From Ixodes scapularis (Eukaryota; Arthropoda; Arachnida; Ixodida; Ixodidae), in NCBI RefSeq assembly GCF_016920785.2, contig NW_024609839.1, positions 4,118,196 to 4,182,195 of the forward strand: 64,000 nucleotides of DNA, read 5' to 3'. Below are positions 42,970 through 55,830 of the stretch, piece by piece; the first letter of the stretch is position 1, and each line of letters opens with the position of its first letter. The position numbers were made by a program, and so were the translations under genes. A model generated the notes under the pieces. It saw nothing but the letters and a program-made list of their open reading frames with translations, did not search any database and had not been told where the DNA came from.

Positions 42970-45900
42970 TTATAATTTCCGCAGAATATTAGTTTCTTCC
43001 GAAAAATTGAAAAGTTGTGAGACTGGGACAAGAGGCTCGTCACCCAGAAAAAGAGCCAAGTGAAATGGTACATGTTCCCGATAGAATATAGAAACACAGG
43101 TTCGACGGTTCTCTTCAAAGTGTGGACAAACTATCAAAATGTGAAGTATACTTAATGGTTCAGAACAAAAGTCACAGGTCGGTTCACTCTCCCTACGCAA
43201 GAGGTAGCTATGGGTAAGGTGAGTATGTCCTATTCTCAATCGGCATAAAACTATCTCATAAAAACGCTTTCGGTGTCTGGCACTGCGCCACTCGCTCAGG
43301 ATGAGCTTAATCATATAGAGTTTGTTTTGCAGCTGGGAATCCCATTCCCTCTGCCATGCATATTTTATTTTCCTTTTTAGTGGTACTCGGTAATCAGTAG
43401 CAGGGATGCTGTAATGGTCAACTGTCCTATCTACACACGCAGAAGCTGCACCGTCAGCTAGCTCGTTGCCTTCAATGCCAATATGGCCAGGTACCCAGCA
43501 GAATTCTATCTGTATTTTCTTTGCCAGTGCTTGTGTTAGTGTATTACAAAGCTGCACAAGCAGAGGGTGCTTCCAAGATGTTGGAGAGTTGAGTGCTTTC
43601 AGTGAGCTCAGAAAGTTGGAGAAAATGACAGACTTTCTATATCGATGTCTGACAATGTGGTCAACTGCAGTTATCAGACCATAAACCTCGGCAGTAAAAA
43701 TTGAGGCATTTTCGTTTAACCTTTTTACAGATCTGTAGCCTTCGCCGATAGCAGCACAGCCAACGTAGTCTGTGGTTTTTGATCCATCAGTAAAGAAGTG
43801 CTTGTAGCCATTGTACGAGGTACACAGCTCTAGGAATTCTTGTCTGAGGACACTAGGGCCAACTGTATCTTTTTTGTGCTTGGTCAAAGAAAGATTACAA
43901 CAAGTATTGGCAACTTTCCAGGGTGCATTTCTTTGTTGAATTTCAAGGACAGGAGAGGGAGCATCAAAATTGTATTATTCTGCAGCAATTCTTACACGTA
44001 GTGCAAAGGGAGGGGTTACAGATGGTTTGTGCTGAAATAAGCGCTCATGGTTTATGTTCTTAATTATTTCATAAGCAGGATTTTGCGGAAAAGAACGGAG
44101 TCTTAGAAATTACTGAACAGCGAGAAAAAGTCCACGTCTCTCCAGCGAGCACTCATGCGATTCAGCGTACAGGCTAAGTACCGGCGACGTACGGAATGCC
44201 CCCGTTGCTAAACGGATCCCCTGGTGGTGAATGGGATCAAGCATCTTGTGGGTGGATGGTTTCGCAGATCCGTAAACAAGGCTTCCATAATCCAGGGTAG
44301 AGCGCACTACAGCCCTGTAAATTCGTAAAAGACATACCCTGTCCGCGCCCCAGGTGCGATGTGAAAGAACTTTTAAAATGTTTAGTTTCTGCTGGCATTT
44401 CAGTTTCAGTGCCTTGATATGGGGGCCGAAAGTAAGCTTGCTGTCAAACGTCACACCGAGGAACCTGTGTTCCGGTCGGACGGGAAGGGGTGTGCCATTT
44501 ATGTGAAGCGATGGTTCGGGAAACATTCCCCTTCTCCGGGAGAAGCAAACCGCCTCGGTCTTCTCAGAAGAAAACTTGAAACCATTCTCATCAGCCCATT
44601 TACTCATTTTATTAATGGTTACTTGGATTTGGCGCTCACAGATAGCTAAATTACATGACGAAAAGCAGACCTGGACGTCATCAACATAAAGCGAGTAGGA
44701 GACCGAAGGTGGTATTGCTCGGGACAGAGAGTCGATTTTAATAAAAAAGAGGCTAACGCTCAGAACACGTCCTTGTGGGACTCCATTCTCCTGGATGAAA
44801 CATGACGAAAGAGTTGTTCCCAATCGCATCTGAAAGGTGCGATCCCGCAAAAAGTCTGCGATGCAATTAAACATATTCCCGCCAATATTCATCTTGATAA
44901 GGTCTTGAAGGATACCGTACCGCCAAGTGGCATCGTAAGCCTTTTCAAGGTAAAAAAATACTGAAAGGCAAAACTGCTTGTTTATAAAGGCCTCTCGGAT
45001 GGCCGTTTTCAATCGTACGAGGTGGTCGGCAGTGGACCTGGCGGCACGAAAGCCACACTGTAAATTGCTTAAAAGCGAGTTCCGTTCAAGAATGAAGATA
45101 AGCCTATTGTTAACCAGCCGCTCGAATGTCTTTCCCAGGCAGCTAGTTAGGGCTATAGGCCTGTAGCTGAGGCTTTACTTCTGTCTTTTCCCGGTTTGAA
45201 GATAGGGATGACAATAGCTTTTTTCCACACGCTCGGCAGCTTCCCCTCTGCCCACACGCTATTGAAAAACTGGAGGAGAATGACGAGGAATGCTTCAGGC
45301 AGATGGGAAATCATAGTGTAATGAATGTCGTCAACCCCGGGAGATGTTGCTTTTGCTGTGGCAATGACTCGACGCAGCTCAGTAAGAGTAAAAGGCCGGT
45401 CATATTCTTCGGCACAGCTATCAGATCGGCGCATTGGGACCTTCTCAGCTTTGGTTTTAAAGCGCAAAACCTTTTCCGTATAATTCTTAGAGCTGGAGAC
45501 CTGCGCAAAATGTCTACCCAGTGCATCAGCCTGTTCCTGCAAAGGTGAAAACGCCTCTCCATCGTCGGCTGATAGCAGAGGGATTGAAAAGTGGGCGTAA
45601 TCACCATCCATTCGCCTTACCCTGTCCCATACAATTTTGGCTGGAGCAAAACTATTAATGGAGGAAGTATACGAGTGAAAGGAACGGCGTTTCGCTTATC
45701 TCCTGACGCGTCGGGCTTCTGTTCGCAGGTGCTTGAATGCGAGAAGGTTGGTGGGGGTGGGATACCGCCGAAACTTAGCCCAAGCGCAATTCTGGCGATT
45801 TCTAGACTTTCGGCACTCCCTATCCCACCAAGGCTTTGGGCGCTTGGGTAGCTTACCCGAGGTTTGTGGAATAGCAGCAAGAGCTGCATCAACAATGGCA

Positions 45901-46690
45901 GCTGTGATGATTTCATTTTCTTCTTCAATAGAGTGTGCTACAGGCAGGACAGAAGACGTTACACATTCCTGGAAAAGTTCCCAGTTTGCTATAGAAAATT
46001 CCATCGAGGAGGGCAACAGGGGAGAATAGGTGGGGGCTCTGTGGCGATGAGACGGATAAAGAAGTGGTCACTGCCACGTGGATTGTTTAGGACAGTCCAG
46101 GTAAAATTTGTGAACATGGATGAAGAAACAATGGATAGGTCAATGCAGGAAAAGGAGTGGTGAGTCCAGCTGAAATATGTGGCCTCACCAGTATTTAGGA
46201 GACTGGCAGCTCTTCGGGAGAGAAACCTTTCTATAACAGATCCTCGGCTGTCGACCCGTTGACTTCCCCAGAGCGGATTGTGGGCATTAAAATCTCCTAG
46301 GAGAACATAGGGTTCTGGAAGCTGGTCTGCATGGCGTTCAAGATCGGTCAGCCTCAGGGAAGATGAAGGGGGTACGTAGAGGGAGCATATGCTAATAAGG
46401 CGATCTAACATCAACCGGACAGCGACAGCCTCCAGAGAAGTGTTCAAAAAAATTTCAACAGCTGGTACCGTTCCGCCCACAACAATGGCAACTCCTACGG
46501 AACTGCCAGACGTTGTTATGCGATCTTTGCGAAAGACTTGTAATGATCGCAGGAAATTACTATTCGACGGTCCCAAATATGTCTCCTGGAGACATACTGC
46601 AGAGGGTGTGTACTCCTGAAGCAAGGAGTAAACATCATCCAGGCTGTGAAAAAGTCATCTGCAATTCCACTGTAAAAAGCCTCCTGCCAT
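42970..46690 (-). pseudogene. LINE-1 ORF2 (endonuclease, RT, RNase H)
   Basis: ORF2 starts near 46690 (MAGGFLQWNCR, then a TGA in place of a usual Gly). Endonuclease: SAVCLQETYL, VLLGDFNAHNPLWG and NPRGSDHFFI are all in place. RT: LPSVWKKAIVIPIFKPGKD, then motif A reads FFYLEKAYD where the catalytic Asp is replaced by Tyr, motif B GVPQGRVLSVSLFF, and motif C YSLYVDDVQVCF. RNase H: FFTDGSKT and FTAEVYGL are kept, but the third acidic site reads IFSNFLSSL (Asp to Asn); the end is CWVPGHIGIEGNELAD. A C-x2-C…H…C cluster (CDFCSEPLSILHILIVC) closes the protein. Frames are broken near 45990, 45690, 45150 and 44110. Inactive. Confidence 0.85.
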
Positions 46691-46991
46691 AAAAATGTGT
46701 TCAGCTAAAAGGGGCATTAGGAATGTGGACCAAATTTTAAAATCGCTAAAAATGAATAATAAAATTAATATTAAAAAGCAAGGTTATTCTGATCTCAAAA
46801 TATGTATCACAATGCAATACATATAAGAAAGTAGACAATGTGAAATTCGAGAGCTCCAGAATTAAAATATATGGAGTATATACATGAAGGAAAATGCATG
46901 GAGTGAAATTAAACGCCTTGGGTAGAGGGTTTATTTCGGAGGCTTAAGAGGCGTTTTTGCTTTGTTCTTGGGTTTTGGGTTTTGGGGTCTG

Positions 46992-47525
46992 TCAATCCGT
47001 GTCTTCGAAGTCAGACAGGTTTGTGGATGGATCAGCAGCCTCAGCTGCTACTTCCATCTCCCAAGTTTTGCAGGCAGGCTTGCCTGCAGGCTTCGGGTGA
47101 TCGGGTGTTCGAGAGGGCGGTTGCCGCTCTCGGCCCGATCCACAGGGAGGAGTGGAGGAGGAGCTGGGAAAATTGTCCTGCTCCATCGGTTCCACTCCAT
47201 TAGAGCCAGGGGCGGTGCGAGAGTCGCGCCGCTCCCCAGAAGAAGAGCCCCTCCCAAGCGAGTTGGAGCGAGGGCTTCGCTCCTTCTCTCTCAGGGAGGG
47301 TCCAGGAGGGACAGTGGGCATGGCTGCCGCCGTCCCACTCTGTGAGAGGGCAGCTTGCGTGCTCCCTCGAGGCTTCTGAGGGTGCAGCTCCCTGCGTTCA
47401 GGAGTTGGGGGCTTGAGGGCCACTGCCAGCATCTCTGGCGAGACCTGGGTGGCCCTCGACTCCGAGCGTGGTGCAGGGCCCCTGCGCACCACCTCGGCAT
47501 AGCCTCCCTTTGAGAGGATCGACAA
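46992..47525 (-). pseudogene. LINE-1 ORF1, truncated N-terminus
   Basis: A 177-codon minus-strand frame that is Pro/Ser/Arg-rich (for example SLREKERSPRSNSLGRGSSS) and ends in an acidic tail (LSDFEDTD). It has no CCHC zinc knuckles in the part retained. It stops 300 bp before ORF2, as expected for a gag-like ORF1. The true start is lost at the junction with gypsy-1. Confidence 0.55.
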
Positions 47526-47529
47526 CCTT

Positions 47530-50500
47530 TTCTTTGCCGACCACGGTTCTCGACGGCCACGACGCGTCGGCTCTCGTTGACACTAAGCAGACTACTCCGT
47601 TCTGAGTGGGAGGCTCTCCCAACGCCTTCGGAAAGTGACGACGCTGTGGGATGGCCCACAGATACGGACCGCCGGGGGACATCTCATCACGCCAGTCGGA
47701 AGATGCACTGCTCCCGCCGAGGTTCACGGCAAGACGTGTCCTGTGAAATTCGCTATTCTATAAGACTCTGCCAGAGACGTCATCCTCGGCATGGATTTTT
47801 GTGCGAATACGGCGCTCTTATCGACCTTGGTAAAAACAGATTGACGCTGAGTACACCTCTTCCACCTTCAGGGACACCCCGAACAGCGTCAGCTGCCGCC
47901 CGAGTCGCTGCCGACCACGTTACTCTGCCGCCGCGATCAAGTGTCGTCGTAACCGTCGTGACTGATGCAGTTATCCGCGGCGACATTCTTCGGGAGGGAA
48001 ACCTTCAATTGGTACTGGGAAGAGGAATAGGCGCTGCGAGAGGAGTAGCTGAACTTGGGGATGGCCGCACTGTAGTCCTCGTGACGAACTTCCGAAATGA
48101 AACGCAACATATCACGAAAGGTGCAGCCGTGGGTCACGTCGAGGAACTCCGGAGCTCCGCCCAAATCACTGGGATTACTGAAGAATCCTCGCCACCTCAG
48201 CAAGACAGTACGTCGCCAGCGCAGCTCGACATTGACCCTAAGCTTCCGGGCCCGAAAAGAGGGCAGCTGATCGACCTCCTCGCCGAGTACACCGACTGCT
48301 TTGCGACATCGTCGAAGGTACCCCAAATCGCCGTTGCGAAGCACCGCATCATTACCTAGCACGACGCGCGCCCTGTGCATCGATCGCCGTACAGAGTCTC
48401 CGTAAAACAAAGGAAGGTAATCCAGGAGCAAGTTCAAGAGATGCTGAACGACGACATAATCCAGCCTTCAAGCAGTCCGTGGGCCTCTCCAGTCGTACTG
48501 GTTAAAACGAAGGAGGGAACGCTTAGGTTCTGTGTGGACTACCGGCAGCTGAACACGGTAACGTAAAAAGATGTATATCCACTTCCCCGCGTCGACGACA
48601 CGTTAGACCGGCTGCGCCACTCTCAATACTTTTCATCGATGGTTCTGAAGAGTGGCTTCTGGCAAATCGAAGTCGACGAACGCGACCGAGAGAAGACAGC
48701 TTTCGTCACGACGGATGGCCTGTACGAGTTCAATGTGATGCCTTTCGGCCTATGCACGGCGCCAGCAACTTTCCAGCATGTCATGGACACCGTACTGGCA
48801 GGACTGAAGTGGCAGAGCTGTCCCGTGTACCTCGAGGACGTCGTAGTTTTTTTCCGGCAACTTTGACGAGCACTTGCGACGTCTCCGAGCTGTTCTCTAA
48901 GCAATACGAACCGCCGGACTCACTCTCCAACCGTCAAAGTGTCGCTTCGCTTATGACGAACTGAAGTTCCTAGGTTACGTGGTTAGTAACGAAGGCGTTT
49001 GCCCGGACCCAGAAAAGATTCGCGCTGTCGCAGGATTTCCAGCGCAGACAGACAAGAAGGCCGTACTCAGGTTCCTTGGACTATGTGCCTACTATCGGCG
49101 CTTCGTTCGGGATTTCGCTAGGATTTCTGCACCGCTCACAAACCTCACGAAGGACGCCCAGAAGTTCGAATGGGCCGAGGAGCAGCAGCAGGCATTCGAC
49201 GAGCTGAGGCGACGACTCCAGACTCCTCGTGTTCTTGGACATTTCGGTCAGGATGCGGAAATCGAGATCCACACGGACGCAAGTAATGCAAGACTCTGCG
49301 TGATACTGGTTCAACTACAAGAAGGCACCGAGCGAGTAATCGCCTATGCAAGTCGGACACTATCCACGTCGGAGAAAAATTGCTCCACGACTGAGAAAGA
49401 ACGCCTTGCGGTCATCTGGGCAATCACGAAGTTTCGTCCGTACTTGTACGAGAGCCCGTTCCGCGTAGTCATGGACCACCATTCGCTCTGCTGGCTTGTC
49501 AGCCTCAAGGACCCGTCAGGACGCCTCGCTAGATGGAGTCTCCGGCTAAAAGAGTTCAACATGACTGTGGTCTACAAGTCCGGCCACAAGCACAGCGACG
49601 CCGACTGCCTGTCTCAAGCGCCCGTCGAAACACCTTCCGGCAGCAGCGACGACAATGAAGACGAGTGCTTCCTAGGCGCAGTGAACATTGACGACATGGC
49701 ACGACGTCAACGAGACGATCCTGAGCTGCGCGCACTAATATAGCACCTGGAAGGGCGCGGGAGTACCACGCCACGTGTTTTCTCACGAGCCCTGTCGAAC
49801 TTCGTGATGTGACAAGGTGTTCTCTACAAGGAGAACTTCAGGGACAACAACTTGTCCTGGCTGCTGGTAATTCTGACCGACCTTCAAGAGGAGATCTTCG
49901 AAGCCTGCCCCGACGACCCAACGTCCGGACACCTTGTTTACACCCGGACACTGGCCCGTATTCGTGAAACGTATTACTGGCCCAAGCTCCCCAAGACCGT
50001 CCACCTATACACACGATCATGCCACGAGTACCAGCGACGCAAGAATCCTCCGATGATGCCGGCCGGACTCCTGCAGCCAATTTCTCCTCCAACTGCACCC
50101 TTTCAGCAGATCGAAATGGATCTACTCGGCCTTTTTGCGACGTCGACGTCGGGGAACCGGTGGATCATCGTCGCCACAGATTATCTCACCCGGTACTCCG
50201 AAACGAAAGCCCTTCCTGCAGAGACTGTTGTCGAAGTTTCCAAGTTTTTCATCGAGTCCATCGTCCTCCGGCACGGCTTTCCCCATATCCCAATCTCAGA
50301 CCGTGGATTATCATTCATGGCCCAGCTGTCGCAAGAAGTCCTTCTTCTCAGCCACACCAGCCATCGTCGCACCACGGCGTACCACCCGCAGACCAACGGG
50401 CAAACGGGAAGACTCAACAAGACCATCGCCGATATGACCTTCATCTACGTCGACGTCGAGCACAAGACATGGGACGAAGTGTTGCCGTACGTCACGTTGG

Positions 50501-50904
50501 CCTACAAAACGGCCGTGCAAGAGTCCATTGGGTAGACACCCTTTCAACTGGTTCATGGCCGCAAGGTAACGACAATGCTGGACGTGATGTTACCCCAAGA
50601 ACCGGCTGTCGACAGAAGCGACGACCCTCAGATGGTTGCCCAACGGGCAGAAGTCCGTCAGCTCGCCAGACTCCGGATTAAAGCTCAACAACGCTTCGAC
50701 TTTGGCCGCTACACCTTTCGTCGTCGGGACGTCCACTTCCAGCCCGCAGACAGGGTCCCCATTCGTCGCCGTGGCCTCAGCGAGAAACTCCTGAAACGGT
50801 ATTTCGGACCGTACAAGGTACTTCGTCGACTTGGAGATCTGAACTACGAGGTGATGCCCGACGGAACAAGAACATCATCACGCCGTCCACCACGGCCTGA
50901 ATGA
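47530..50904 (+). pseudogene. Ty3/gypsy pol (gypsy-1): protease, RT, RNase H, integrase
   Basis: Plus-strand decayed pol. Protease: ALVDT followed after a 2-base shift by ADYSVLSG (the D-T-G-A active site is disrupted), then VILGMDF in a shifted frame. RT: DDIIQPSSSPWASPVVLVKT, LRFCVDYRQLNTVT then a stop, FNVMPFGLCTAPATFQ, and YLEDVVVF where the catalytic YLDD has become YLED. RNase H: EIHTDAS, VIAYASRTLS, DHHSLCWL, HSDADCLS. Integrase: zinc region SGHLVYTRTL…YYWP, then EMDLLG, ISDRGLSF and SQEVLLLS for the DDE triad, and TTAYHPQTNGQTGRLN. It ends in a basic chromatin-like tail (ILRRLGDLNYEV). At least five stops and several shifts. Confidence 0.85.
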
Positions 50905-51020
50905 ATCCGTACTACGCTCGATAGGACTGTGGACCTTATGTGTTCCAAATGATTATTTAGTCTAGTTTCCTTTTTATTTGCTCTGTTTTGTTTTGTGTTG
51001 CATCGGGGCGATGCACTTCT

Positions 51021-51033
51021 TTAAAGTGGGGAG
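51021..51033 (+). promoter_or_regulatory. polypurine tract of gypsy-1
   Basis: AAAGTGGGGAG lies immediately before the TG that starts the LTR, the position where plus-strand priming occurs in Ty3/gypsy elements. Confidence 0.55.
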
Positions 51034-51449
51034 TGATGCCTCGAGCGCAGTTGACCAAGCAGGCAGTGCGCTCGTGGCCTAACGGTTATCGAGCGTGCCT
51101 TCCACGCAGAAATCTAGAGTCCTGGTCGCGGGGACGCATTTTTGTTGACGCTGACGTAAGGTTCTGGTAAATTCGAGAACCGTGCTGCTTGTTCGAGGTC
51201 AGAATGTTCTACACGCAGAACCTTCTATGCCGAATCTTCCAGAACCGCACGTGTGCACATAAGGGGCTCCGCGTGGCGAACCACAATTAGTTTCGCATCA
51301 GCGTTCGATCTTACTGCTTCGCCGCCTTCGACGCCCGCGACGCTCTGCTGTTATCTTTATTTTTCCTTTTATTTTTGGGCACAAGTTCGCCCCGTTAAAC
51401 ATTCAGGTTATTCAGTTATTCGCCGCCTCATCACTTGTCATTCGTGACA
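51034..51449 (+). repeat. 3' LTR of gypsy-1
   Basis: Begins TGATGCCTCGAGCG after the polypurine tract and ends CATTCGTGACA, after which the sequence switches to gypsy-2 RT on the opposite strand. The length (416 bp) and TG…CA ends fit a Ty3/gypsy LTR. The 5' LTR is absent, so identity cannot be compared. A tRNA-like stretch (GTGGCCTAACGGTTATCGAGC, about 51076) sits in its first quarter. Confidence 0.6.
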
Positions 51450-53462
51450 ATATCATCTTCTGAAACCTGGCTCCAGAGTTCTTCCAACCAAATGGTAGTC
51501 GGTTATATTCGTACACGTCGATTGGTGTTACAAAGGCAATAAAGGACTTGATGTGTTCCTGTAGAGGGACCTGCCAATAGCCTTCACAGAGATCGATCCT
51601 GTAGAACCAGGAGCACGTCCTGTCTGGGAATTGATTTGGTGATAATCTGTGCAGAGACGAAATATGCCATCTTCTTTAGGGGCTATGGTGATTGGGGATG
51701 ACAACGTTGACGTCAAGGGTCTGATGATCCTGGCATCTAGCATTCTCTACACTTCCCGCTTAAGCCATAATTTCTTTTCGTGGGACATGCTGTAGGGTTT
51801 TTTCCGCACTGCAGATGTGTCGCGTAGCTTGAATGGAACCTCAATAACCGATGTTGCTGATGGATAAAATTCTACACATATCAAATCTGGGAACGATGTT
51901 GGTACGTACTTAGACCTCTTCACAGTTCTGACCATTTGACCTGGAGCAGCAGGTGAGCTATCCGCATCCTTGTCTAGGGTTACTTCGTCCTTCCAGGCTA
52001 TGTTCATTTGGAAGTGCTTCATGTCGAGTCGTGATAAAACGAACACGAGCTCGACGTCTTCTGCGGCGAGTGCCTTGACCGGGATTTTCTTTCCCTTAAA
52101 CTCGACTTCCAACGTCGTCCAGTTTTGCATTAGCTTAACATTGTCATCATAGCTGTAAACGTCGATGGGCAGCCGACTTCGTATCTTTTCTGGGTCCACG
52201 ATATTCTTGTTGACAAGGCTGATGGATGCTCCAGTATCAACGAAGGCATCCACGTGTCTCCCACTGACGATAACAGGGGCATAAAGGATGTTGTACTTAA
52301 CCAAGTAGACAGTCGCTTTCTTCGTCATCGGGAGGGACTGTGCTCCCTCTTATTAGATTTCCGTCTGGTCGTTAGCACCGCTGTTTACGATGCGGTGGCA
52401 TGTATCGAAGCACGCGCATTGCGGCCCTTCCACAATGCGATGGCACGCGCATGCATTCGCACGTGCTTCGTGGCTGACTGAATTGGGTCTTGTGTTCATT
52501 TAAGGCTTGTTACTTGCCCGGTTTACTGGAAGCTTTTGGCCGCTGTGGGTGTTGACGGTCGCGCTTCTGAGCTTCGTTAGTGGTCGTTGTTTTCCGTGGG
52601 GAATGGAGTGGTCTACGAACACAACCTTCAGTGAATACAGAAGGTCCTCAATGGTCTTTGGAGAGTGCGCTCTCACTTGTCTTTCTGCCTCTTTGCTCAT
52701 CCCGTGGATGACCAGTGCGACGATCGATGTTTCGTGTAAATTAGAATCGGCGAGCTGTACAAGTCGCTCTTTCTCATAAAACTAATCTAGTAGGCTGCCT
52801 TCTCGATGTTTGTAAAATATTGCCTTATCCCACATTCAACCGCATTTTGTCAGAAGATATTGTGAAGCTCTCCTTCTACGTATCCCACGAATCGCACCCA
52901 CATGAAATTCGTACCACTTTTTCGCATTCCCTGCGAGAAAGAGCCTTAAATTCTTTATCCGCGCGCTGTTTTTTGTCCCGCGGTTTTTCTCACAGGCATA
53001 TTTGTAGAAGTTCAGCCACGTAGAAGCAGCTGAAGATTCGCCGTTAAACATATCTGGCTTTACTGTCTTTTCCCGCCTACGTCTTTCCACTCTCATATTT
53101 TCTAACATGGTGGTCATGAACTGCTTCTGGCGTTCTATTTGAGATACTTGCAACTGCAGCAGCTGAGCAACAACCGATGCCAAGTCTCTACCGGCCGAAA
53201 TCACTTCACCAGAAGTAGTGGTCGGTTTCTGAAACCACTCCTAGAATTCCTGCACTATGATGTTTAGTTTCACCTTCCGTTTTAGAAGTTCTTTCGGCGA
53301 CAACTTCGCTTTCCTGGCGATGAAGGAGATAAGTTCTATGCTGTTAGCTTCCCGGGCCATTGGAACTGTTTCCTCACCGTTTAGCTGGTAGCTCTCCAGT
53401 ATTGGCTGTCCTTCTTTGCCAACCGTCAAAATTAAAGAAAACCACATCTTTCATGTGATCTT

Positions 53463-53477
53463 CTCGACTGCGCCAAG
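53463..53477 (-). promoter_or_regulatory. primer-binding site of gypsy-2 (tRNA-Ser type)
   Basis: Immediately downstream of the LTR on the minus strand, CTTGGCGCAGTCGAG contains TGGCGCAGTCG. This is the site type used by the 17.6/297 group of Ty3/gypsy elements, primed by tRNA-Ser. Confidence 0.7.
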
Positions 53478-53658
53478 TGTAACGGTTCGTAACACGCGTC
53501 AAGATCAAAACTGCCGCTTTTATTCTATCCACCTCTTCATCCTCCTCTTCTCTTTTGTTTTTATTGAGGTAGAAAAAAGGAAGCCAGAGAAATTCTCTAT
53601 CCTTCTCTATCCTGGCCTATCGCCGCTTTCCTTCTTGTCTGACTCTTGGAACACTACA
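53478..53658 (-). repeat. 5' LTR of gypsy-2, about 181 bp
   Basis: Starts TGTAGTGTTCCAAG at 53658 and ends GAACCGTTACA at 53478 on the minus strand. The ends are imperfect inverted repeats (TGTAGTG and the inverse TGTAACG). AATAAAAACAAAAG lies inside and may be a polyadenylation signal. It interrupts the coding sequence of LINE-2. Confidence 0.65.
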
Positions 53659-55830
53659 CTTCTGTTCATGACTCTTCTGATCATGTTCGTATTTTAGTCC
53701 TTAGAAACCTTCGTCTTTTTCGATCGACGCCCCCGCTTTGCCGCTGTTCGGGAAGATGACACCCAGGACAGGATACGTGCTTGCGTGGTTGGCGTTATGC
53801 TTGTCCCGTCGATGGTGATGCCGACGTTCTCTTGTTCTCCTTTCTTTGTTCTTGGCTTGATGACGAGTAACTCCGACTTCTGTGCCGAGCAACTGAGGCC
53901 GCACGATTTAGCGAACTCGTGCACGGTCTTTGCCACTCCTTGAAGGGTCTAGTCCAACCAACTCTCCGACCCTGCCTTCGACGTCCACACAGTGATATCG
54001 TTTGCGTAGATAACATGATCTATGCCCTCTATGTCTTGAAGCAGGGCCGAGAGCGGGAGGAGTGCCAGGTTGAAGACAAGTGGCGAGAAAACCGACTCTT
54101 GCGGGGTGCCTCTGTCTCCCAGGGCTATCGGTTTCGACTCCTTTTCTCCAATTTTGATCGTTGCCGTTCTATTGCTTAAGAAATCCTGTGCACACTTGAA
54201 TGTTCGCTTTCCACACCCCGTTTGCCGCAGGTTACGGAGAATACTTGCTTGTGTAACGTCATCGAAGGCCCCTTGAGATCGATCCCCAGGATAGCTCTTG
54301 GCGTAGGAGTCTTTGCTTTCCTGATTACCAGCTCGTGTAGTTGCACCAAGACGTCTTGCGTGCCCACGTGCCTCCGGAACCCGTACATGGTCGATGTCCA
54401 AATGTCTCTTAAAACCATACGCTCGACCACCTTCCCCACACACGACGTGAGGAAGATGGGGTGCAAGTTGTCGACGTGGGGTGGTTTCCCCGGCTTGGGA
54501 ATGAAACGCACCTCCGCTTCTTCCACTCTTTTGGTAACGAACCCTTCTGCGAGGACGCGTTGGCGAGGTTTAGCAGTTCCGCTCGGCTTTCGACACTCAT
54601 ATTTTTAAGCATCTTGTGTGTAACGCCGTTTATGCCTGGTGCGCTGCCTTGATTACTTTCATTGATGGCCGCAACCAGCTGCAGTTCGGTGAAGGCTTCC
54701 TCCATCTCGACGTTGCTATCCCCTTCGTACTCCAGAGTCGGATTATCTCTCTTCTCGGTCGTGAGGTATCTACTTGTGAGTTCACGGATGAGCTTCTCCC
54801 GTCCCCGTCGTAACTGTTGATCATTCTTGTGAAGTCTCGAGCGCTTTCCCTATCAGGTGCCGCAACAGTTTCGGAGTCTTCCTTGTAGACAGTGTGCCTT
54901 GCAGGTCTTCACACATTTTCATCCAATTTTCCCTGCATAGCTGCTGCGCATGCTAGACCGCCTGCTTGTTAAGGTCATGTATGCATCTCCGAAGCTTCTT
55001 GTTATGTCTTCGCCTCCTCCATCTTCGAGTAAGACCGTGCCTGCCCGCCCACACGTGGCTAAGCCTCCTGTCTAAGAAGGGAACTCGCGTAGTCGTAGTA
55101 ATCTTCTGTGTAAATTTCTTCACAAACTTGCGTTGCTTCTTGGCTCATGCCTTATACGTCTTGGTGTCTTGGTCCTCGTCCTTGCTTTCACAGTCTGCGC
55201 GTCTACGTAACCGGTCCGAGTCTGTAATGGTGGCTTGACCCAGTTTCGCCCTCATATCGATCCCCCCGAGGGTGACACAAATGATGTCGTGATCTGAGCC
55301 AAGATTCTCTCCCGTGTTACGACAAGTAACGTCGAGGTTCCCCTGAACTAACGTTAGATTAGGAGTGGTGTTTCTGACCGGTGCTGGTGCCTGTCCTGGT
55401 CGGCACGCCCGGTTCGTTAACCACCTCCATGTCGTGATCCTCTGCAGCTTTTACCATTTGGTTTCCTCTTTTGGACGAATATTTGTAACCCCACCCCGTG
55501 TAGGCCGCGTTGAACTCTCCTACCACTAAGATCGGTTTCATTCTTGCTGCTGTAATGCAGTCCAATATGGTGCCTTCAAAGTCAATGACCCTGCTGGACG
55601 GTCGGCAATACGCATTCAGGACAAAGATGTTCTTGTCACCCCCCACTCTTCTGCTTTGAATTTTCATGAGCGTATGTTCGCAGCCTCGCTGAGTGGTCAC
55701 GTTCTGTGTGGCCGCCACGTTGCTGCGGACCAAGATCGCAGTACCCTTTTCGCTAGGGTCCGTATACGTTATGTATACCGCAAGCTTCGCCCGGCCGTTG
55801 GTCTCTTGTAACGCTATGATATCCGGTTAC
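53659..55830 (-). pseudogene. LINE-2 ORF2 remnants (endonuclease and RT)
   Basis: Endonuclease at 55359-55733: VLNAYCRPSSR and ILVVGEFNAAYTGWGY, where the catalytic GDFN has become GEFN. RT pieces overlap in three frames at 53949-54705: AAINESNQGSAPGINGVTHK, VRFIPKPGKPP, LTSCVGKVVERMV, YGFRRHVGTQDVL, AILGIDLKGP (motif A), GTPQESVFSPLVFNLAL (motif B) and HVIYANDITVW, where the YADD box has become YAND. The post-RT segment includes CGLSCSAQKSELLVIKP and VLGVIFPNSGKAGASIEK. Two catalytic substitutions plus frame breaks make it dead. Confidence 0.75.

Larger units (their letters stand above)
42780..47525 (-). mobile_element. I-group LINE with RNase H (LINE-1), 5'-truncated
   Basis: In order on the minus strand: ORF1, endonuclease, reverse transcriptase, RNase H and a C-terminal Cys cluster. 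An RNase H downstream of the RT is a mark of the I superclade (I, LOA, R1-related). ORF1 is cut at about 47525 by sequence of gypsy-1 on the opposite strand, so the 5' end is missing. The 3' end is not sharply visible; no long poly(A) tail was found, so 42780 is an approximate limit. Confidence 0.75.
51450..53658 (-). pseudogene. Ty3/gypsy element gypsy-2: 5' LTR, gag, protease, partial RT
   Basis: Minus strand. A short LTR (53658-53478) is followed by a primer-binding site, gag (53447-52500, including AASTWLNFYKYACEK and IKNLRLFLAGNAKKWYEF), an aspartic protease (52328-51747) with VDAFVDTGASISLVN, and the start of RT (IIRPLTSTLSSPITIAPKED, FRLCTDYHQIN, then in other frames VYEYNRLPFGWKNSGARFQ). 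At 51450 the RT is cut by the 3' LTR of gypsy-1. Short deletions near motif A and several shifts make it inactive. Confidence 0.8.

Noticed and set aside
51070..51140. tRNA gene or SINE head inside the gypsy-1 LTR
   Set aside because: An A-box-like GTGGCCTAACGG is present, but no B-box consensus follows at the right distance.
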